Source: Hungatella_A sp034142505
GTDB lineage: Bacteria; Bacillota; Clostridia; Lachnospirales; Lachnospiraceae
NCBI GenBank assembly: GCA_034142505.1
Contig: JAWZDV010000017.1
Coordinates: 1 to 64,000, forward strand
DNA length: 64,000 nt
Direction: 5' to 3'
Shown here: piece by piece, positions 17,798 through 26,544 of the stretch
Position numbering within the stretch: the stretch's first letter is position 1
Layout: every line of letters begins with the position of its first letter
The notes under the pieces: model-generated
What the model was told of the DNA's origin: nothing
The model's input: the letters and a program-made list of their open reading frames with translations, nothing else
The model's database searches: none
Position numbers and translations under genes: made by a program

Positions 17798-19036
17798 TTA
17801 GGATGTGCTGAAAGGCTGGGATTTATTCGAAAACTCATTTCTCGCCGTGATGTGGTAAAGATTTGCCATCAGCAGCGCTAGAACAGCCAGTCCCAGCAAC
17901 ACGAAATAAGGCACCAGGTAACTGTGATAAACCGTCTGCAGGGACCCAATCAATGCCGGCACACCGGATAAAATCATGGTTCCGATATTCGTCACTGCAA
18001 AATTCATGGAAAAATACTGATCGCCAAACAGCGCCCTCACAATGATCGGCGCCAGACTGGAACTTCCGCCATAGATGAACAGAATCAATGCCATTCCAAT
18101 CACCGTAAAAACAGAATTTTTAACTAGCAGCGAGATAAGCGCTGTCATCATCCCCAGTACAAGCAGTATCCCTAGATACTGCAGAGACCGTGCGCTGCCG
18201 ATACGGTCATACATTATCCCCCACAACACCCTTCCAATCCCATTGAACAGGCAGACAAATCCAACCAGTACCGCGCTGATTCCGGCTGACATCGCAAAAT
18301 CCTCCTGTAAAATCAGAGCTCCATGGTTGATAAAAGACATCCCTACCCCGCCAATAGAAATATAGATGGTGAGAAATACAAAATAAGTTTTTGTCCGTAT
18401 CATCCGGGAGGGAGAAAACTCCAGACCTCCATGTCCGGTTTTTTCCGCCGACGGAAGCTGTAACTCCTGTTCCCTGTTCGGTACGTGGATTACCACACTT
18501 CCCAGCGTCAAAACAACTGCCCCGCAGATTCCAAGTACCAGAAAACAGGTCCGCCACCCGGTGGCCGCCATCAGAGACTGGCAGGGCGGTCCCAGCACTG
18601 TGGTGCTCATGGCATAACCCATCAGCAGCGTGCCGGTGGCAATGCCGATCTTGTCATGGAAATACAGCGGCAGCAGGCTGATCATGATATTGTAGGCAAT
18701 CCCAATGGCATAACCGCAGCAGATACTGTAAGTAATATAGAGCTGCCACAGGCTTGTCACCCGAGTGGACAGCCAAAACCCGGCAAAAATCATACAAGCA
18801 CCGGCCCGAAGCAGCCATTTGGGAGAGATTTTCTGAATCATGAATCCCGTCACCAGCGAGCCCAGCGCAAAGCAGATAAAACAAAGTGTAAATACAAAGG
18901 ACGTGTCGGCCCTGGTCAGCCCCAAATCCTGTTCAATCGGAACTACAAACAGTGAAAATGCATAGCCGATGCCCATAAAGAGCAGGACAAGAACAGCCAT
19001 AGCCAGATACCCCCACCGCTTCTTCAAAACGTTCAT
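17798..19036 (-). CDS. MFS transporter, oxalate/formate antiporter-like family
   Basis: A 412-residue permease with 12 predicted membrane segments. The N-terminal FVVPIEQDLGLTRADTSF and the loop after segment 2 resemble the OFA subgroup of the major facilitator superfamily, which moves small organic acids such as oxalate, formate or related monocarboxylates. It lies 19 bases downstream of the PRD regulator and in the same direction as the iron alcohol dehydrogenase, so the three probably form one transcript. Its substrate may be an acid end product or precursor of the pathway encoded by the divergent PTS/aldolase genes. That link is inference. Confidence 0.8.
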   Translation of the reverse strand: MNVLKKRWGYLAMAVLVLLFMGIGYAFSLFVVPIEQDLGLTRADTSFVFTLCFICFALGSLVTGFMIQKISPKWLLRAGACMIFAGFWLSTRVTSLWQLYITYSICCGYAIGIAYNIMISLLPLYFHDKIGIATGTLLMGYAMSTTVLGPPCQSLMAATGWRTCFLVLGICGAVVLTLGSVVIHVPNREQELQLPSAEKTGHGGLEFSPSRMIRTKTYFVFLTIYISIGGVGMSFINHGALILQEDFAMSAGISAVLVGFVCLFNGIGRVLWGIMYDRIGSARSLQYLGILLVLGMMTALISLLVKNSVFTVIGMALILFIYGGSSSLAPIIVRALFGDQYFSMNFAVTNIGTMILSGVPALIGSLQTVYHSYLVPYFVLLGLAVLALLMANLYHITARNEFSNKSQPFSTS

Positions 19037-19055
19037 CTATATTATTCCCCTCAAT

Positions 19056-21026
19056 TTATTTAAAATATCTCAAAATCTCACCGAGCCGCTCCGCCTTCAA
19101 AATCTGTTCCACCGCCGGTAAATCCTTCGTTAAATCTGCCAGCTCAGAAAATATTGTCTTAAACGCATCGCTGCTTTTCACGTCAATCGAAAGCATCAGG
19201 ACGATCTGCACCTTTTCTTCATTTCCCCATGGAATCGGATGTTTCAATGTCATCAGTCCAATTCCCTGTTTTTTGATATGTCCCATATAGGCGTGAGGAA
19301 TGGCAAAGGTATACCCGATGGAGGTCGGTGCCAGATTCTCACGGACAAATACCGATTCCACAAAACCTTCCTCCACATAACCCTCCCGGTACAGACGGCC
19401 GCCGAGCAGCTCAATGGCTTCCTCCTTAGAGCGGCAGTCGCATTTGAGAATGGTAATCCGGTCATTCATCAGCTGAAACAGATGGGCGTATGATCCGGCA
19501 GCCACAGGGGCAGACGACTCCGGTGCCGAATACCCCTCCTGCTTGATTTTTTGAATATCGTCGTCATTTAACAAGGGAGACACGCAGATGACCTTTACTT
19601 TCTCATAGGTCAGCGGCACCGTGGAAATGATAAAATCCACCGGACACTGGCTAATCACCCGCTCCACCTTTGAGACCGGCAGAATTTTTTCAATGATCAT
19701 ATCCGGAAAAAAGGATTTTAACCGGGCTTCCACAAACTGGGAGGTCCCCATCCCCGTACTGCACACAATGGCGGCCCTGGGACTGGTGACCTGGCGCTGC
19801 GCTTTCTCCCGCTCCAGACTGGCGCCCACGTAGAGTGCGATATCACAAATTTCATTTTCCCCCAGCGTGACATGGAATTTCTCGTCGAGAAGACCGGCCA
19901 TATAGGCGGCTACCTCAAATTCGTAAGCCAAATCCTTTTTTACCATGGCTTTTAGCGGATTTTCCATTTGAATCTTGTTGCGAAGCCGGTTGAACATGGC
20001 GGTCAAGTGGACAAAAAGGGCCGTGGTAAACATGGTATCTGTCAGTAAATGCTCCCCATACCGCTCGTCTACCGCCCCTACGATGTGTTCCAGCGTTAAA
20101 AGCGCCTGGGGGGATGCTTCCTGGTTGTAGTCTAAATCCCGTTTCAGCGCCATAGCTTCCCTTAAAAGCTTGGCTGCGGAAAGGTTCATATAAATATAGG
20201 TGATATCACCATTTGACAGCTCAATGTCGAAGACCTCCTGCAATTTACTCCCCATAAATTCGCAGATTGGCCATTCTTCTTTCTGCTGGTATTCGATGAG
20301 TCTGCCTTCTTCTATGGTACAGTATTTCTTTCGACGGAGACGTTTGACAATGATGGAAAGGTGTGTCAGCATCTCAGAATAGGAGGCGTCCGTCAACACA
20401 AAATGAAATTTTTCCTCGCTTTCCTGCAGGATTTCGTTGATCCGGTTGACGTCGATTCCATCAAAAAATGGCTGCAGCCGTTCCGAGGCGGTGCTTCCCT
20501 GGGCGGCAATGATGGAGCGCAGGACATTGGCCTTGGCAATGCGGATCTGCTGTTCTTCGCCACGGATTCGGACACCATATTTGGCTTTCTTTTCCAGAGA
20601 CAAGCCCTGCCTTAAAAAGAATTCCTCCAGCCGGGCAATATCGTTCATGACCGTCCCCTTGCTCACATAGAGAGACAGGGATATGGATTCCATGGAGATA
20701 AAGTCATCGCTGTCCAAAAGCTGGGCGGCAATAAAATATTTTCTCGCTTCCGGCGCATAGGAACAGGGGCTGTCTGTATGAAGAAGCAGGTTATTCAAAA
20801 AATTGCGTCCTTCCTTATCATAGGAAAGCCACAGGCCCTTACCCGTTTTTGTCTCAATCATACAACCGGTGTCTTTTAACTCTTCCTTGATCCGGCGCAC
20901 GTCGGTCTTCACCGTCCTGGGACTGATATGCAGGGAATTAGCCAGCTCGGCAGTTGTCAATTCATGTTTGCTTTTATATAGTAATTCCAGAATCTTTTTC
21001 TCTCTCGGCAGCAACATCGCGAACAC
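19056..21026 (-). CDS. PRD-containing transcriptional regulator with EIIB and EIIA domains (MtlR/BglG class)
   Basis: A 656-residue regulator with the full MtlR/LicR-like layout: helix-turn-helix (about 5-60, LANSLHISPRTVKTDVRRI), a second Mga-like helix-turn-helix (about 85-165), two PTS regulation domains (about 185-400), an EIIB-Gat-like domain with the cysteine loop IVCSTGMGTSQF (about 410), and a C-terminal EIIA-Mtl/Fru domain with the histidine in FAIPHAYMGH. Such proteins activate PTS operons according to the phosphorylation state of PTS proteins. It is divergent from, and near, a fructose-type PTS, its natural partner. Start is unsure: GTG at 21026 has AGGAG three bases away, ATG at 21017 has it twelve bases away. 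Confidence 0.88.
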   Translation of the reverse strand: MFAMLLPREKKILELLYKSKHELTTAELANSLHISPRTVKTDVRRIKEELKDTGCMIETKTGKGLWLSYDKEGRNFLNNLLLHTDSPCSYAPEARKYFIAAQLLDSDDFISMESISLSLYVSKGTVMNDIARLEEFFLRQGLSLEKKAKYGVRIRGEEQQIRIAKANVLRSIIAAQGSTASERLQPFFDGIDVNRINEILQESEEKFHFVLTDASYSEMLTHLSIIVKRLRRKKYCTIEEGRLIEYQQKEEWPICEFMGSKLQEVFDIELSNGDITYIYMNLSAAKLLREAMALKRDLDYNQEASPQALLTLEHIVGAVDERYGEHLLTDTMFTTALFVHLTAMFNRLRNKIQMENPLKAMVKKDLAYEFEVAAYMAGLLDEKFHVTLGENEICDIALYVGASLEREKAQRQVTSPRAAIVCSTGMGTSQFVEARLKSFFPDMIIEKILPVSKVERVISQCPVDFIISTVPLTYEKVKVICVSPLLNDDDIQKIKQEGYSAPESSAPVAAGSYAHLFQLMNDRITILKCDCRSKEEAIELLGGRLYREGYVEEGFVESVFVRENLAPTSIGYTFAIPHAYMGHIKKQGIGLMTLKHPIPWGNEEKVQIVLMLSIDVKSSDAFKTIFSELADLTKDLPAVEQILKAERLGEILRYFK

Positions 21027-21078
21027 GTTCTCCTACTTTTTGATGCATGGTCACTTACACATAACGAATAACTCTATC

Positions 21079-22269
21079 TTACAATGCTTTACTGTAAATA
21101 TCTATCAAATCTTGCTGATTCAGTTTCTGAAACAGTCCGATTTCTCCACCGCCTGTAGCAGCTGCCTTTCTGGCCATCTCCACAAGCTGTGCTTCTGTGG
21201 GTGGAAAGCCCAGCAATCCAGTGAGGGTAATCGGCATTCCAATCCGCTCACACCAGTGATCCCAGGCATCAATGCCCGCCAGCGCCGTCTCTTCCAAATC
21301 ATCATAATTCAATTCCACCCCGAATACCTCTGTGGCAAATCTGGCAAAGCGGGCTGGATTGCTCTTGTAAACGGTTCTGGCCCAGCTGCCCCAGGTTGCG
21401 GTTAAGCTGGCGCCGTGGGTGGCGTCAAACATGGCGCTTAATTCATGTCCCAGTTTATGAACCGGAAAATCATTGATTCGGCCGGTTCCTGTCAGTCCGT
21501 TGTGGGATAAGCTTCCTGCCCACATCAAGTTGGCCCGTGCCTCATAGTTGTGTGGGTTTTTTAATACTTTAAAAGCGGCGTCCCTGACTGTGATTAACAG
21601 CCCCTCGGAGATTCGGTCGCTTAATTCCACATCTTTCGCCTGAGTGATGTACCGCTCCATGGTGTGCATCATAATATCGGCAGCTCCGCTGGCGGTCTGA
21701 TACTCCGGCAGAGTGTAGGTCAGTTCCGGATTCATCACCGCGAAGAGCGGCCTTGCACAGTCATGGTTATAGGAACGTTTCAGGGTTCCCTGCTCTTTCG
21801 TTTCCATGGTGACCACGGTGGAATTGCTGGTCTCGGAGCCGGTGGCGGCGATAGTAGTGATACAGCCGACCGGAGCAATCTTATCTGTCTTTACCTTTCC
21901 TAAGAAGAGGTCCTCTAACTCAAAGGAATTGGCAAGTCCGTAGGCGATGGCTTTGGAGGAATCAATGGCGCTTCCCCCTCCCACGCCCAGGATAAAATCA
22001 ACCCCTTCTTTTTGGCAGAGCTCCACGCCTTCCTTCGCATGGGACAGCCGCGGATTGGGCACAACGCCCCCGAAATCCAGATAGGTTAACCCGGCGTCAG
22101 TCAAGCTTTGGTGAATGCGGTCCAGAACTCCGGTTTCTTCCAAATAAGTGCCGCCGAAATGAACAAGAACCTTGCAAAAGCCTCTGGAGGCGATTTCTTC
22201 CCCCACACGTGTTTCCGCTCCTCTGCCAAAGATTACTTTAGTAGGACTGTAAAATTCAAAATTTTCCAT
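21079..22269 (-). CDS. Iron-containing alcohol dehydrogenase
   Basis: A 396-residue NAD(P)-dependent dehydrogenase of the iron-dependent family III. The nucleotide-binding signature GVGGGSAIDSSKAIAYG is present, as are metal ligands in ADIMMHTMERY and the C-terminal block DFPVHKLGHELSAMFDATHG. It is closest in feel to butanol dehydrogenase-type (YqdH/BdhA) enzymes. It leads the minus-strand unit with the PRD regulator and MFS transporter and is divergent from the PTS/aldolase genes, so it may reduce an aldehyde released by the aldolase, or oxidise a polyol. The substrate cannot be fixed from sequence. Confidence 0.88.
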   Translation of the reverse strand: MENFEFYSPTKVIFGRGAETRVGEEIASRGFCKVLVHFGGTYLEETGVLDRIHQSLTDAGLTYLDFGGVVPNPRLSHAKEGVELCQKEGVDFILGVGGGSAIDSSKAIAYGLANSFELEDLFLGKVKTDKIAPVGCITTIAATGSETSNSTVVTMETKEQGTLKRSYNHDCARPLFAVMNPELTYTLPEYQTASGAADIMMHTMERYITQAKDVELSDRISEGLLITVRDAAFKVLKNPHNYEARANLMWAGSLSHNGLTGTGRINDFPVHKLGHELSAMFDATHGASLTATWGSWARTVYKSNPARFARFATEVFGVELNYDDLEETALAGIDAWDHWCERIGMPITLTGLLGFPPTEAQLVEMARKAAATGGGEIGLFQKLNQQDLIDIYSKAL

Positions 22270-22606
22270 TCTGTATTCTCCTTTGCATTTGCTATTGTTT
22301 CAGTATCCTTATTATAATTGTTCTTTTCCACAAACAAAAAGCATTAAATTGCACTATTCTGGTGCAATAAAATGTGAAAGTGGTTCATAATTGTGGAGAA
22401 AAACCTTGAAATAGTGGATAAGTTACATAAAATCATTACATTTTCAGAGGAATGAGTTTTAGAAAGGTAAAAAAATAATAATTGCCCTAAGTCAGTGCAA
22501 GGAAATGATTTGTGATTCCCCCGGCTTTTTGATATTCTGGTCACATGAGGCGGCAAGAGGCAGCCGGCAGAAGACAGGATTACAGAAAAAACCGGAGGAT
22601 AGATAG
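22270..22606. promoter_or_regulatory. Divergent promoter region, alcohol dehydrogenase versus PTS operon
   Basis: On the plus strand TTGTGA (22510-22515), a 17-base spacer and TATTCT (22533-22538) form a good sigma-A-type promoter about 70 bases before the EIIA gene. On the minus strand a TATAAT (22311-22316) is placed about 40 bases before the dehydrogenase start. The AT-rich stretch between would hold sites for the PRD regulator, but I see no clear palindrome and no -24/-12 sigma-54 element. Confidence 0.5.
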
Positions 22607-23062
22607 ATGGATTTAAGTGCAATGATTGATGAACGGCTGGTCCGTTTCGATCTGGAAGCAGATTCGAAGGATGATGCCATATGGAAAGTAGCGGATTTAT
22701 TATACGATGCGGGCAGACTTTATGACAGGGACACCTATATTCGCGGAGTGTATGAGCGGGAGAAGGAATTTGCCACAGGAATCGGTATGCATATCGCTAT
22801 TCCACACTGTAAGAGCAGTGCCGTGAAGGAAGCGGCATTTACCCTGGTGAGACTCCGGGAGGAAATCGAATGGGGGTCCTTGGACGGGCTTCCGGTAAAT
22901 TACATTATTATGCTGGCAGCGCCGGATCAGGGAGACAATATCCACCTGACCATGCTGTCCACACTGGCTAGGAACTTAATGGATGATGACTTCAGAACAG
23001 GCCTGCTGAAGGCAGATTCCGTTAAAGATATTAAAAAGGTATTCAAGGAGAAAGGGGAATAG
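22607..23062 (+). CDS. PTS fructose-family EIIA component
   Basis: A 151-residue cytoplasmic phosphocarrier. The active-site histidine lies in IAIPHCKS, and the surrounding fold pattern (GVYEREKEFATGIGMHIAIPH) is that of fructose/mannitol-type EIIA. CCGGAGG lies before the ATG. It accepts phosphate from HPr and passes it to the EIIB encoded three bases downstream. The three PTS components are separate proteins here, unlike many fused fructose systems. Confidence 0.9.
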   Translation: MDLSAMIDERLVRFDLEADSKDDAIWKVADLLYDAGRLYDRDTYIRGVYEREKEFATGIGMHIAIPHCKSSAVKEAAFTLVRLREEIEWGSLDGLPVNYIIMLAAPDQGDNIHLTMLSTLARNLMDDDFRTGLLKADSVKDIKKVFKEKGE

Positions 23063-23065
23063 GCA

Positions 23066-23374
23066 ATGTTTATTGTATGTGTAACGGCTTGCCCGGTGGG
23101 GATCGCTCATACGTATATGGCGGCGGCAAACCTGGAGAAAGCAGTGAAGAAGGCGGGTCACGAGGTAAAGGTGGAGACCCAGGGGGCTCAGGGACTGGAA
23201 AATGAGATTACCTCGGAGGATTTGGAGCGGGCGGATGCGGCGATTATCGCCAGTGATATCCGTATCAAGAGTGTGGAGCGTTTTGACGATGTGCCGACTC
23301 TGACCGTGGGCGTGCAGGAGGCGGTAAAGGACCCGGATGGGATTGTAAAAGAATTGATGGAGGCATTGGATTAA
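23066..23374 (+). CDS. PTS fructose-family EIIB component
   Basis: A 102-residue protein of the EIIB-fructose type, with the phosphorylated cysteine near the N-terminus in TACPVGIAHTYMAA and the downstream VKVETQGAQG typical of this family. It receives phosphate from the EIIA upstream and donates it to the sugar during transport through the EIIC two bases downstream. Tight spacing throughout shows an operon. Confidence 0.92.
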   Translation: MFIVCVTACPVGIAHTYMAAANLEKAVKKAGHEVKVETQGAQGLENEITSEDLERADAAIIASDIRIKSVERFDDVPTLTVGVQEAVKDPDGIVKELMEALD

Positions 23375-23376
23375 TT

Positions 23377-24441
23377 ATGGCAGAACTGAAGAGAAAAAAT
23401 GCAAAGAAGAAAAGTACGGGCGCGTTTATTAAAGATTCTTTTATGACCGGAATTTCCTATATGATTCCTGTGATTGTCGGCGGCGGAGTGCTGCAGGCCA
23501 TTGCGAAAATGTTAGGCGGATATAATATTGGGGCCGAGATGGCCAATATCGATACCTTTGCGAAGGTGATTTATCTGATCGGAACCAGTTTATGGCAGTT
23601 TACGGTACCGGCGGTGGCGGCATTTACCGCTTATGCCATGGCGGATAAGCCAGGCATCGCTCCGGGTCTTGCCATGGGAGCGCTGGCCAACTCCATTAAT
23701 ACCGGATTTGTGGGTGGCTTGATCGGCGGTATTCTGGTTGGATATGTGGTGCTGGCATTTAAAAAGATCAACGTGCCGAAAAGCCTTCAGGGTATCATGC
23801 CAATTCTGGTGATTCCGGTTTGTACCACCTTGATCTGCGGTCTTGTGATGTATTACATCTTAGGACGGCCGATCAGCTGGGGTATGACCACCCTCCAGAA
23901 TTGGCTGATGGGACTGAACAATGGTTCTAAATTTGTGCTGGGTGCGGTAATCGGCGCGATGATGTGCTTTGACATGGGTGGACCGATTGGCAAGGCGGCC
24001 GCCATGTTTACCAACGGATTAAATGCAGACGGATTCTTCATACCAACCTCTGCTAAAATGTGTTCCGGCATGACGGCTCCCATGGGAATTGCCATCGCTA
24101 CGTTCTTAGGAGGTAAGAAAAAATTCGACGCTGTTGACCGCGAGAACGCAAAATCAGCATTTTTATTATCCTTCTGTTATATTGAAGAGGCGGTAATCCC
24201 GTTCCTGGTTAACGATCCGATCCGCGTGATTGGTTCCTGTATGGTGGGCGGCGCCATCACCGGCGGTCTGTGTATGGTGACGATGTTAGAGTCCCCGGCG
24301 GTTCACGGAGGCGCGTTTGTTATTGCCATGACCTCCAACCCGCTGATGTTTGTGGGGCTGTGGATGCTTGGCAGCTGTATCACGGGAGTGCTCTATGCTC
24401 TGCTCAAAAAGCCAATTGCAGTAAAAGAGGATCAGGAATAA
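23377..24441 (+). CDS. PTS fructose-family EIIC permease
   Basis: A 354-residue membrane permease with about eight to ten hydrophobic segments. Fructose-type EIIC features are seen: SYMIPVIVGGGVLQAIAK at the start, GGLIGGILVGY in the middle and CFDMGGPIGKAA before the substrate loop. It moves and phosphorylates a ketose or polyol with the EIIA/EIIB encoded upstream. Because an aldolase follows and not a 1-phosphofructokinase, the substrate is probably not plain fructose. Confidence 0.9.
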   Translation: MAELKRKNAKKKSTGAFIKDSFMTGISYMIPVIVGGGVLQAIAKMLGGYNIGAEMANIDTFAKVIYLIGTSLWQFTVPAVAAFTAYAMADKPGIAPGLAMGALANSINTGFVGGLIGGILVGYVVLAFKKINVPKSLQGIMPILVIPVCTTLICGLVMYYILGRPISWGMTTLQNWLMGLNNGSKFVLGAVIGAMMCFDMGGPIGKAAAMFTNGLNADGFFIPTSAKMCSGMTAPMGIAIATFLGGKKKFDAVDRENAKSAFLLSFCYIEEAVIPFLVNDPIRVIGSCMVGGAITGGLCMVTMLESPAVHGGAFVIAMTSNPLMFVGLWMLGSCITGVLYALLKKPIAVKEDQE

Positions 24442-24450
24442 GGAGAAATT

Positions 24451-25335
24451 ATGTACGCATCAATGAAAGACATGCTCTGGCATGCACATGAACATAACTA
24501 TGCGGTTATGGCAGTCAATGTTGTCAATATGGAGCAGGTGAAAGCCTGCATTGAGAGCGCCGAGGAGGAAGCGTCCGCTGTGATTTTAAACATCTCGCCC
24601 AGGCAGATGAAAGCCCACGCATACCCTTATATTATGGCTCCCATGATTCAGAATTTAGCGGAGACGGTCCGAGTGCCGGTGGCGTTAAACATCGATCACG
24701 GCGTCAATATGGAGGATATCGAAAAGGCTATCCACTGTGGGTATTCCAGTGTGATGGTGGATGCCTCCAGCTATGATCTGGAGGAGAATATCCGCCGTGT
24801 CAGAGCCGTCGCGGCTCTGGCCCATGACCGCGGGATCTCCGTGGAAGCGGAGCTGGGACATGTGGGCGTGGCCGCCAATGCGGACGGACAGAACACAGAT
24901 TATTTCACCAACGTGGCCCAGGCCGGAGAATTCGTGAAACGGACCGGATGTGACTGTCTGGCGGTTGCAATTGGAACAGCTCATGGCAGCTATCCAAAGA
25001 ACATGGTTCCGAAGCTGGATTTTGAGCGGTTGAAGGAACTGAAGCAGACGTTGCAGATACCGCTGGTGCTTCACGGCGGAAGCGGGGCCGGGGAGGAGAA
25101 TATCAAAAAGGCCGTGCTCTGTGGAATTAATAAAATCAATGTCTGTACGGATTTTATGGACTACACGAAAGCCAGCATGTTGAAAAAGCTGGAGGAGGAA
25201 CCTGAGATTCCGTATATGGAGTTAAACGAGGCATTGGAAGAATCAATGAAAGAATTTATCAAGAGCTTTATGCGCCTGATCGGTTCCAGCGGGCGGTATG
25301 CCTTTGAGAAAAATGACGGACCGGAATTGGATTAA
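24451..25335 (+). CDS. Class II ketose-bisphosphate/ketose-phosphate aldolase
   Basis: A 294-residue zinc-dependent aldolase of the FbaA/GatY/KbaY superfamily. Metal and substrate residues are visible in LNIDHGVNMEDI, EAELGHVG, AIGTAHGSYP and LHGGSGAG. GGAG precedes the ATG. It follows the PTS permease by nine bases and would cleave the phosphorylated sugar or its bisphosphate into a C3 phosphate and an aldehyde. The divergent iron alcohol dehydrogenase could then act on the aldehyde. No kinase or isomerase is encoded in the cluster, so the PTS product may be cleaved directly. Confidence 0.87.
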   Translation: MYASMKDMLWHAHEHNYAVMAVNVVNMEQVKACIESAEEEASAVILNISPRQMKAHAYPYIMAPMIQNLAETVRVPVALNIDHGVNMEDIEKAIHCGYSSVMVDASSYDLEENIRRVRAVAALAHDRGISVEAELGHVGVAANADGQNTDYFTNVAQAGEFVKRTGCDCLAVAIGTAHGSYPKNMVPKLDFERLKELKQTLQIPLVLHGGSGAGEENIKKAVLCGINKINVCTDFMDYTKASMLKKLEEEPEIPYMELNEALEESMKEFIKSFMRLIGSSGRYAFEKNDGPELD

Positions 25336-25447
25336 TGGCGGGATTTATCGGATGTCATGCTTGTAAATCATGCCCGTTTGTGATATCTTTTATGAGGATA
25401 TTTTAAGTCGGATGGATATTCCATAAAAAAGACAGGCAGGAACAAAA

Positions 25448-26104
25448 ATGATTGAGATAAATATCGTGTTGATTCTGGAGATCATCGGGACGGTGGCGTT
25501 TGCATTTTCCGGGTGTATGGTGGCAAATACAAAGAAGATGGACATCTTCGGCGTCTGGGTGCTGGGTACGGTGACGGCGGTGGGCGGCGGGGCTGTCCGG
25601 GATGTGCTGCTGGGGCTGTTTCCGCCCCATATGTTCCGCAATGGGATCTATGTGGGCGTGGCGACTGCGACGGTGGCCGTGTGGATTCTCATGGTGGCGA
25701 AGAAGGGCGGGCTGACAGACATGCTGTTTGCGAAGCTGACCCGGGTGATGGATTTTTCCGACGCGCTTGGGCTGGGGATTTTTGCGGTGATTGGTTCTCA
25801 GACCGCCATACGGACCGGGTATGGGGATAACTGGTTTTTGGTGATATTTGTCGGTGTGCTCACGGGGGTGGGCGGCGGTCTTTTGAGGGATATCATGGCA
25901 GATACCACGCCGATGATTTTCTGCAAACGGATTTACGCCATCGCGGCTCTGGCCGGGAGTGTGATTTATGTACTGCTGTATGGGCGGATTCCTGAGGCGG
26001 GAGCCATCCTGGCGGGAACCGCGGCCGTGTTTATCATCCGTCTGCTGGCGGGGAAATACCGTTGGGATCTGCCGGTGTTTGTGCTGGAGAAGGAAGAACC
26101 CTAA
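25448..26104 (+). CDS. TRIC/YicG-type (UPF0126) membrane protein
   Basis: A 218-residue membrane protein with seven predicted helices and the two-fold repeat of the bacterial TRIC channel family: GTVTAVGGGAVRDVLLG in the first half and GVLTGVGGGLLRDIMAD in the second. Family members form trimeric cation channels and have been linked to amino-acid (glycine) uptake or potassium permeation. It appears to be a single-gene unit followed by a strong terminator. Family assignment is firm, physiological role is not. Confidence 0.85.
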   Translation: MIEINIVLILEIIGTVAFAFSGCMVANTKKMDIFGVWVLGTVTAVGGGAVRDVLLGLFPPHMFRNGIYVGVATATVAVWILMVAKKGGLTDMLFAKLTRVMDFSDALGLGIFAVIGSQTAIRTGYGDNWFLVIFVGVLTGVGGGLLRDIMADTTPMIFCKRIYAIAALAGSVIYVLLYGRIPEAGAILAGTAAVFIIRLLAGKYRWDLPVFVLEKEEP

Positions 26105-26140
26105 GAGGACATATGGCTTGCCGGGAGAATGCAGACAAAG

Positions 26141-26198
26141 CAGGGATGTCCGCCTTACCACGATTCTGTGGCGGCGGACATCCCTGTTGTTTGTTTTT
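26141..26198. terminator. Terminator after the TRIC-type gene
   Basis: CAGGGATGTCCGCC (26141-26154) pairs exactly with GGCGGACATCCCTG (26173-26186), followed by TTGTTTGTTTTT. It lies between convergent genes. Confidence 0.8.
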
Positions 26199-26235
26199 GT
26201 ATTGGTTTGTTTTGTATTAGAGTGTTGGAGTGATA

Positions 26236-26397
26236 CTACGATACTACGACAAAGGCATCTTTGCCAAGGCCGCAGATTGGGCATACCCAGTCATCCGGGA
26301 TATCCTCAAATGCGGTTCCCGGTGCGATACCGCCATCGGGATCGCCCTCCTCCGGGTCGTAAATATAGCCACACGGCTCACATAAATATTTATCCAT
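26236..26397 (-). CDS. Rubredoxin
   Basis: A 53-residue one-iron electron carrier. Both iron-binding knuckles are present, YLCEPCGY and DWVCPICGLGK, as are the usual EEGDPDGGIAPGT and FEDIPDDW. The ATG at 26397 is favoured because AGGAGG lies seven bases before it; an upstream reading-frame extension has no support. It serves as a small cytoplasmic electron donor, often to peroxide- or superoxide-reducing enzymes in anaerobes. It stands alone and is divergent from the aromatic acid exporter gene. Confidence 0.95.
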   Translation of the reverse strand: MDKYLCEPCGYIYDPEEGDPDGGIAPGTAFEDIPDDWVCPICGLGKDAFVVVS

Positions 26398-26490
26398 TAC
26401 CATACCTCCTGTACTTGTATTTATTTTCATATTTTTATTCATTATATACTTGAAACACTTATAGTATACAGGCTGTTGAGAAAAATAACT

Positions 26491-26520
26491 GTTGCATTTG
26501 CAACAAATTTAAAATAAAAT
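26491..26520 (+). promoter_or_regulatory. Promoter of the aromatic acid exporter gene with overlapping palindrome
   Basis: TTGCAT (26492-26497), a 17-base spacer and TAAAAT (26515-26520) form a sigma-A-type promoter. The perfect palindrome GTTGCATTTGCAAC (26491-26504) covers the -35 box, as an operator would. Confidence 0.55.
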
Positions 26521-26544
26521 GAAAAAAAGAGGGAGGAATGGGGG

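Noticed and set aside
25403..26284. 293-codon minus-strand frame opposite the TRIC-type gene
   Set aside because: His/Arg/Pro-rich shadow of the real plus-strand gene, without start signals.
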